Positions 61,304 to 64,000 of a stretch of 64,000 bases of DNA are shown piece by piece. Numbering within the stretch: position 1 is the first letter of the stretch; each line of letters begins with the position of its first letter. The translations under genes were made by a program, and so were the position numbers. Under the pieces are notes generated by a model that did not search any database, was not told the DNA's origin, and saw nothing but the letters and a program-made list of their open reading frames with translations. Source of the stretch: Chitinophaga sp. GbtcB8 (GTDB lineage Bacteria; Bacteroidota; Bacteroidia; Chitinophagales; Chitinophagaceae); contig NZ_JAGXJN010000032.1 in NCBI RefSeq assembly GCF_019091455.1, positions 1-64,000 of the forward strand, in the 5' to 3' direction.

Positions 61304-62992
61304 TTATTTTTTATCCCACCAAACTCTTCCCGTAATATCAGTTAAGTCGCCCAGCTCGGGATCCTTCTGCATTTCCTCAATAGACGCCCTTCTGTTAGCG
61401 TAGTTGAAATCAGTGATCGGCGGCACAAACAGGCTCCATCTTCTGGGCATAACAGCTTCTACGCCACCAGCTCTAACCTTTTCTGCCTGGTAAACCTGGC
61501 CGGTCTGGCTTGGGTAACCGGTTCTTTTTATCAACGCCCAGCATTCATAAGGATTGCGGTAGAAATTAATGAACTGCTGAATGCAGATCTGCTCTACCCC
61601 TTTAGCAGGATTATACACGATGCCCGGCGATTGCTTATAGGCTGTAACTTCATCAGCTGTTAGCGGTGTATAACCCACTACCCTTGCATCTTTTCCCCAA
61701 TCATCATAATCTGCAAGGGATGCTTCAATGCCTTTATAATACCAGTCGGCTGCAGCTTCGGTAGTAATGCCCCTGGCGGCCAGCTCGGCTCTCATAAAAC
61801 ATACATCCGCATAGGTGATCACAGGATAGTTAACCAACCCGTCGGCTATTGAAGAATTGAATAATGCGTATTGTATGTATGATACATATGCAGTAGACCC
61901 GGTGATGTAGTTAAAATAAAACTTCTTATCAGCTTCATTAGCTGCATCCGGGCTGGTATAGCGGCCCCTGTATTCCTGGTACACCTCACCTGCTCCAATA
62001 ACGCCGGAAGCCTGGAAAGTATTAAACTGGTCCTGGGTCAGCTCAACCTTCTGATAAATGTTCCGGATACGTGGATCATGATTCTTATACATGAAATCAA
62101 TAGATGCCTTTTGCCCCGAAAGCCCTGCTGCCACATTATAGTTGCCTCCATTGGCTACTGTGGTGCCGGCTCTGAAGATCCAGGAAGCTGCCCGGCTGTT
62201 AATAGGCCCTACGTTATCTGCCAGCACTTCATTAATGATGGCTTTTGCAGCATCGGGCTTTCTTTTGAGCATACGCATTGCAATGCGCAATCTCATTGAA
62301 TTGGCTGCCATAGCCCAGTTCAGCGCCTCTGTTCCTGCACCGAAATAATACAGGTCATACGAGCCTAATTTTTCCTGATCAGGCAAGCTTTGTTCTAATA
62401 CTGCAACCGCACTTTTCAGCTGATTGTCCAGCGTATCATACAGCGCTTCCTGCGTATCATAATTAGGCGTTAATACCGGGGGAGTAGTATACCTGGCTCT
62501 AAATGCGTCTGAATAGGCAACGCTGCCCAAAAGATCAGAAACGTTAAAAGCAGCTAATACCATTGGTATGTAGGAAATGGCACGGATATGCTGATATTTT
62601 GCTTTGGTAGCATCATCCATTTTATCGATAACATTCCTCATCTCTACCAGCGTACCGCCCGCACCTATGGTTTCCCTGGAATACAGGTCCTCATAATTGT
62701 AAGGGTAATTGGAAGCTGAAATGGGCGTTTTAAAACGCGTAATAATAGCCCCGTTACCACCCAGCGGCACCCAGGCGCCGATCCAGTACTGGATATTACG
62801 GTGTATATCATAATAGGCTTCAAAGTCGTTGGTATGTATGGCAAGGGGAGCGGTAGGGAACAGCGCTTTCGCGTCCACCTGATCTACCTGGATCAGATCG
62901 GGATCTGTGTTCAGCTCCGCATATTTGTCGCGGCTGCAGGAAGTTGCCAAAAGCGTCAGCACACAAGCTGCCTGTAATAATGTCTTCCTCAT
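61304..62992 (-). CDS. SusD/RagB-like nutrient-binding lipoprotein (SusD-like_2 type, PUL 3)
   Basis: This is a 562-residue lipoprotein (lipobox LLATSC, C19). The start YAELNTDPDLIQVDQVDAKALFPTAPLAIH is typical of the SusD-like_2 subgroup, which differs from classical SusD. Further marks are YQHIRAISYIPMVLAAFNVSDLLGSVAYSDAFRA, MAANSMRLRIAMRMLKRKPDAAKAIINEVL, YADVCFMRAELAARG and QQFINFYRNPYECWALIKRTGYPS. It pairs with the SusC-like gene upstream (55-bp gap). Ligands of this subgroup are often peptides or oligosaccharides and cannot be told here. Confidence 0.92.
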   Translation of the reverse strand: MRKTLLQAACVLTLLATSCSRDKYAELNTDPDLIQVDQVDAKALFPTAPLAIHTNDFEAYYDIHRNIQYWIGAWVPLGGNGAIITRFKTPISASNYPYNYEDLYSRETIGAGGTLVEMRNVIDKMDDATKAKYQHIRAISYIPMVLAAFNVSDLLGSVAYSDAFRARYTTPPVLTPNYDTQEALYDTLDNQLKSAVAVLEQSLPDQEKLGSYDLYYFGAGTEALNWAMAANSMRLRIAMRMLKRKPDAAKAIINEVLADNVGPINSRAASWIFRAGTTVANGGNYNVAAGLSGQKASIDFMYKNHDPRIRNIYQKVELTQDQFNTFQASGVIGAGEVYQEYRGRYTSPDAANEADKKFYFNYITGSTAYVSYIQYALFNSSIADGLVNYPVITYADVCFMRAELAARGITTEAAADWYYKGIEASLADYDDWGKDARVVGYTPLTADEVTAYKQSPGIVYNPAKGVEQICIQQFINFYRNPYECWALIKRTGYPSQTGQVYQAEKVRAGGVEAVMPRRWSLFVPPITDFNYANRRASIEEMQKDPELGDLTDITGRVWWDKK

Positions 62993-63046
62993 AATTATAT
63001 TTTAAATCCTGGTTATTACTAATTTTTACAATCGTTAAAGAGCCTG

Positions 63047-64000
63047 TTAGAAACTGGCGTTTACAGAAAATCCAAACTGTCTGAAATAAGGCACACCGCC
63101 GTTCTCAATAAAGGCGCCGCTGCTGGTTGAGCTCAGGTTATCCGGATTCACATTGTCCGGCGCGCTGTTATACAGGAAGAACAGGTTACGGCCTATCAGC
63201 GAAAGGCGCAGGCTGTTCATCTTTAATCTGCTGGCTACGCCAACAGGCAGGTCGTAACTAACGGACAGCTCACGCATAGATACCCATGAAGATTCAAACA
63301 TGCTGGCGGATCTGATACCGCTGCTCCAGCCATAGGTACGATCATAATAATCAGAAGCTGCTACCGGCTTTACATATTTTTTCTCATAGGCATCAGCCAC
63401 GGTCATACCGGAAACATCGTGCTCCTGGCCATCAGCGCTAGCATCTGCGCCTATTACAGTGCCGGGTGCAAATACGCCTACCGGTAAAATACCATCATGG
63501 CGTTCAGCTTTCAGGCCATTGTAGTCTGCGGTGCCGGTATAGCTTAAACCTCCAAGGTCCGTGGTACGGCCGGCCAGCGTATGTTTCAGCATACCGTACT
63601 GTGATCCGTAACCATAAGTGTTGGAATATACATCACCGCCAAATTTCGCATCCAGGAAAATGCTTACTGCCAGTCTTTTATAGTTAAAAGTGTTGCGGAT
63701 ACTGCCCAGGAAGTCAGGCATGGTAGATCCTACAACCGGATCTGATTCCTTACCTACTGTGGGGTTATAGGTACCAGCCCTCAGGTAATAAATTACCGGG
63801 GCGCCAAATTCCCCACCGGTTGCATTAAAGCCTACTACCGGCATGCCGTTCAGGCCACTTTGCATGTCAGCGCCATTACCATCTTTTGCCTGGTAGGAAG
63901 CGTAGTGATAGTTAGCGCGGATAGCACCGTAATCGCCACCCAGGTTAGCCACGGAGTAAATACCATCTCCCCCATCCAGCATCGCTGCCTTGGAGTTAAA
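63047..64000 (-). CDS. SusC/RagA family TonB-linked transporter, C-terminal part (PUL 3, 5' end outside window)
   Basis: The minus-strand frame is open through the window edge, and about 317 residues are present. It shows the late barrel: NYHYASYQAKDGNGADMQSG, SDPVVGSTMPDFLGSIRNTFNYKRLAVSIFLDAKFGGDVYSNTYG, SSWVSMRELSVSYDLP and the terminal GVPYFRQFGFSVNASF. These are standard SusC/RagA C-terminal features. It forms PUL 3 with the following SusD-like_2 gene. The plug and signal peptide lie outside the window. Confidence 0.92.
   Translation of the reverse strand, partial: FNSKAAMLDGGDGIYSVANLGGDYGAIRANYHYASYQAKDGNGADMQSGLNGMPVVGFNATGGEFGAPVIYYLRAGTYNPTVGKESDPVVGSTMPDFLGSIRNTFNYKRLAVSIFLDAKFGGDVYSNTYGYGSQYGMLKHTLAGRTTDLGGLSYTGTADYNGLKAERHDGILPVGVFAPGTVIGADASADGQEHDVSGMTVADAYEKKYVKPVAASDYYDRTYGWSSGIRSASMFESSWVSMRELSVSYDLPVGVASRLKMNSLRLSLIGRNLFFLYNSAPDNVNPDNLSSTSSGAFIENGGVPYFRQFGFSVNASF

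Overview
The window looks like a chromosomal segment of a glycan-degrading Bacteroidota, most likely a member of the Chitinophagaceae (Chitinophaga-like). Evidence: three SusC/SusD pairs, many Bacteroidota-type lipoproteins with carbohydrate-active domains, TAnnTTTG-type -7 promoter elements, few recognisable Shine-Dalgarno sites and moderate GC. No rRNA, tRNA, CRISPR array, phage or intact insertion sequence was found. The species cannot be decided from the sequence alone.

Layout. 1-3.7 kb: the 3' end of an SDR gene, a TonB-dependent siderophore-type receptor, and a gene-poor stretch. 3.7-7.3 kb: a LytS/LytTR two-component pair, a single-domain response regulator, a fatty-acid-hydroxylase-family membrane protein, and a scar holding fragments of two broken genes. 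7.3-20.3 kb: a mostly minus-strand block of carbohydrate-active proteins without its own SusCD (GH76, CE2-like SGNH esterase, DUF5010 plus CBM, GH16, GH97, EndoF/H-like GH18, and a repeat-lectin/DUF4185 protein), interspersed with DUF488, nitrobindin-like, response regulator, cupin and membrane genes. 20.5-25.6 kb: GH92 alpha-mannosidase, a CFI-box-like protein, and an AraC regulator/SDR pair sharing an 18-bp promoter motif.

25.9-34.4 kb: PUL 1 (SusC, SusD, GH2-like enzyme) with a convergent AraC regulator and a REP/MITE-like inverted repeat between them. 35.2-36.9 kb: an M1-family metallopeptidase. 37.1-47.3 kb: PUL 2 (SusC, SusD, two small surface lipoproteins, a gene remnant, an alginate-lyase-superfamily enzyme and a heparinase II/III-family enzyme). 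Its gene content points to a uronic-acid-containing polysaccharide, and its leader carries a LacI-type palindrome.

47.4-64 kb: a candidate 57-residue small protein gene with its own terminator; a YceI / outer-membrane barrel / YceI cassette; an acetyl-CoA hydrolase/CoA-transferase; a universal stress protein with a strong promoter; a hybrid histidine kinase; a VOC protein; two lipoproteins (one NlpC/P60); a ROK regulator with a candidate self-operator; a cytochrome c / PHM-like copper monooxygenase fusion overlapping a redoxin gene; and PUL 3 (SusD and the 3' part of SusC, cut by the window edge).

Most genes serve capture and hydrolysis of polysaccharides at the cell surface. The CAZymes at 7-23 kb together suggest mannose-rich glycans (GH76, GH92, GH18), while PUL 2 suggests uronates. 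The most unusual items are the cytochrome-PHM/redoxin pair, the small ORF at 47.4 kb, the six-repeat lectin-like/DUF4185 protein, and several palindromic or directly repeated operator candidates.
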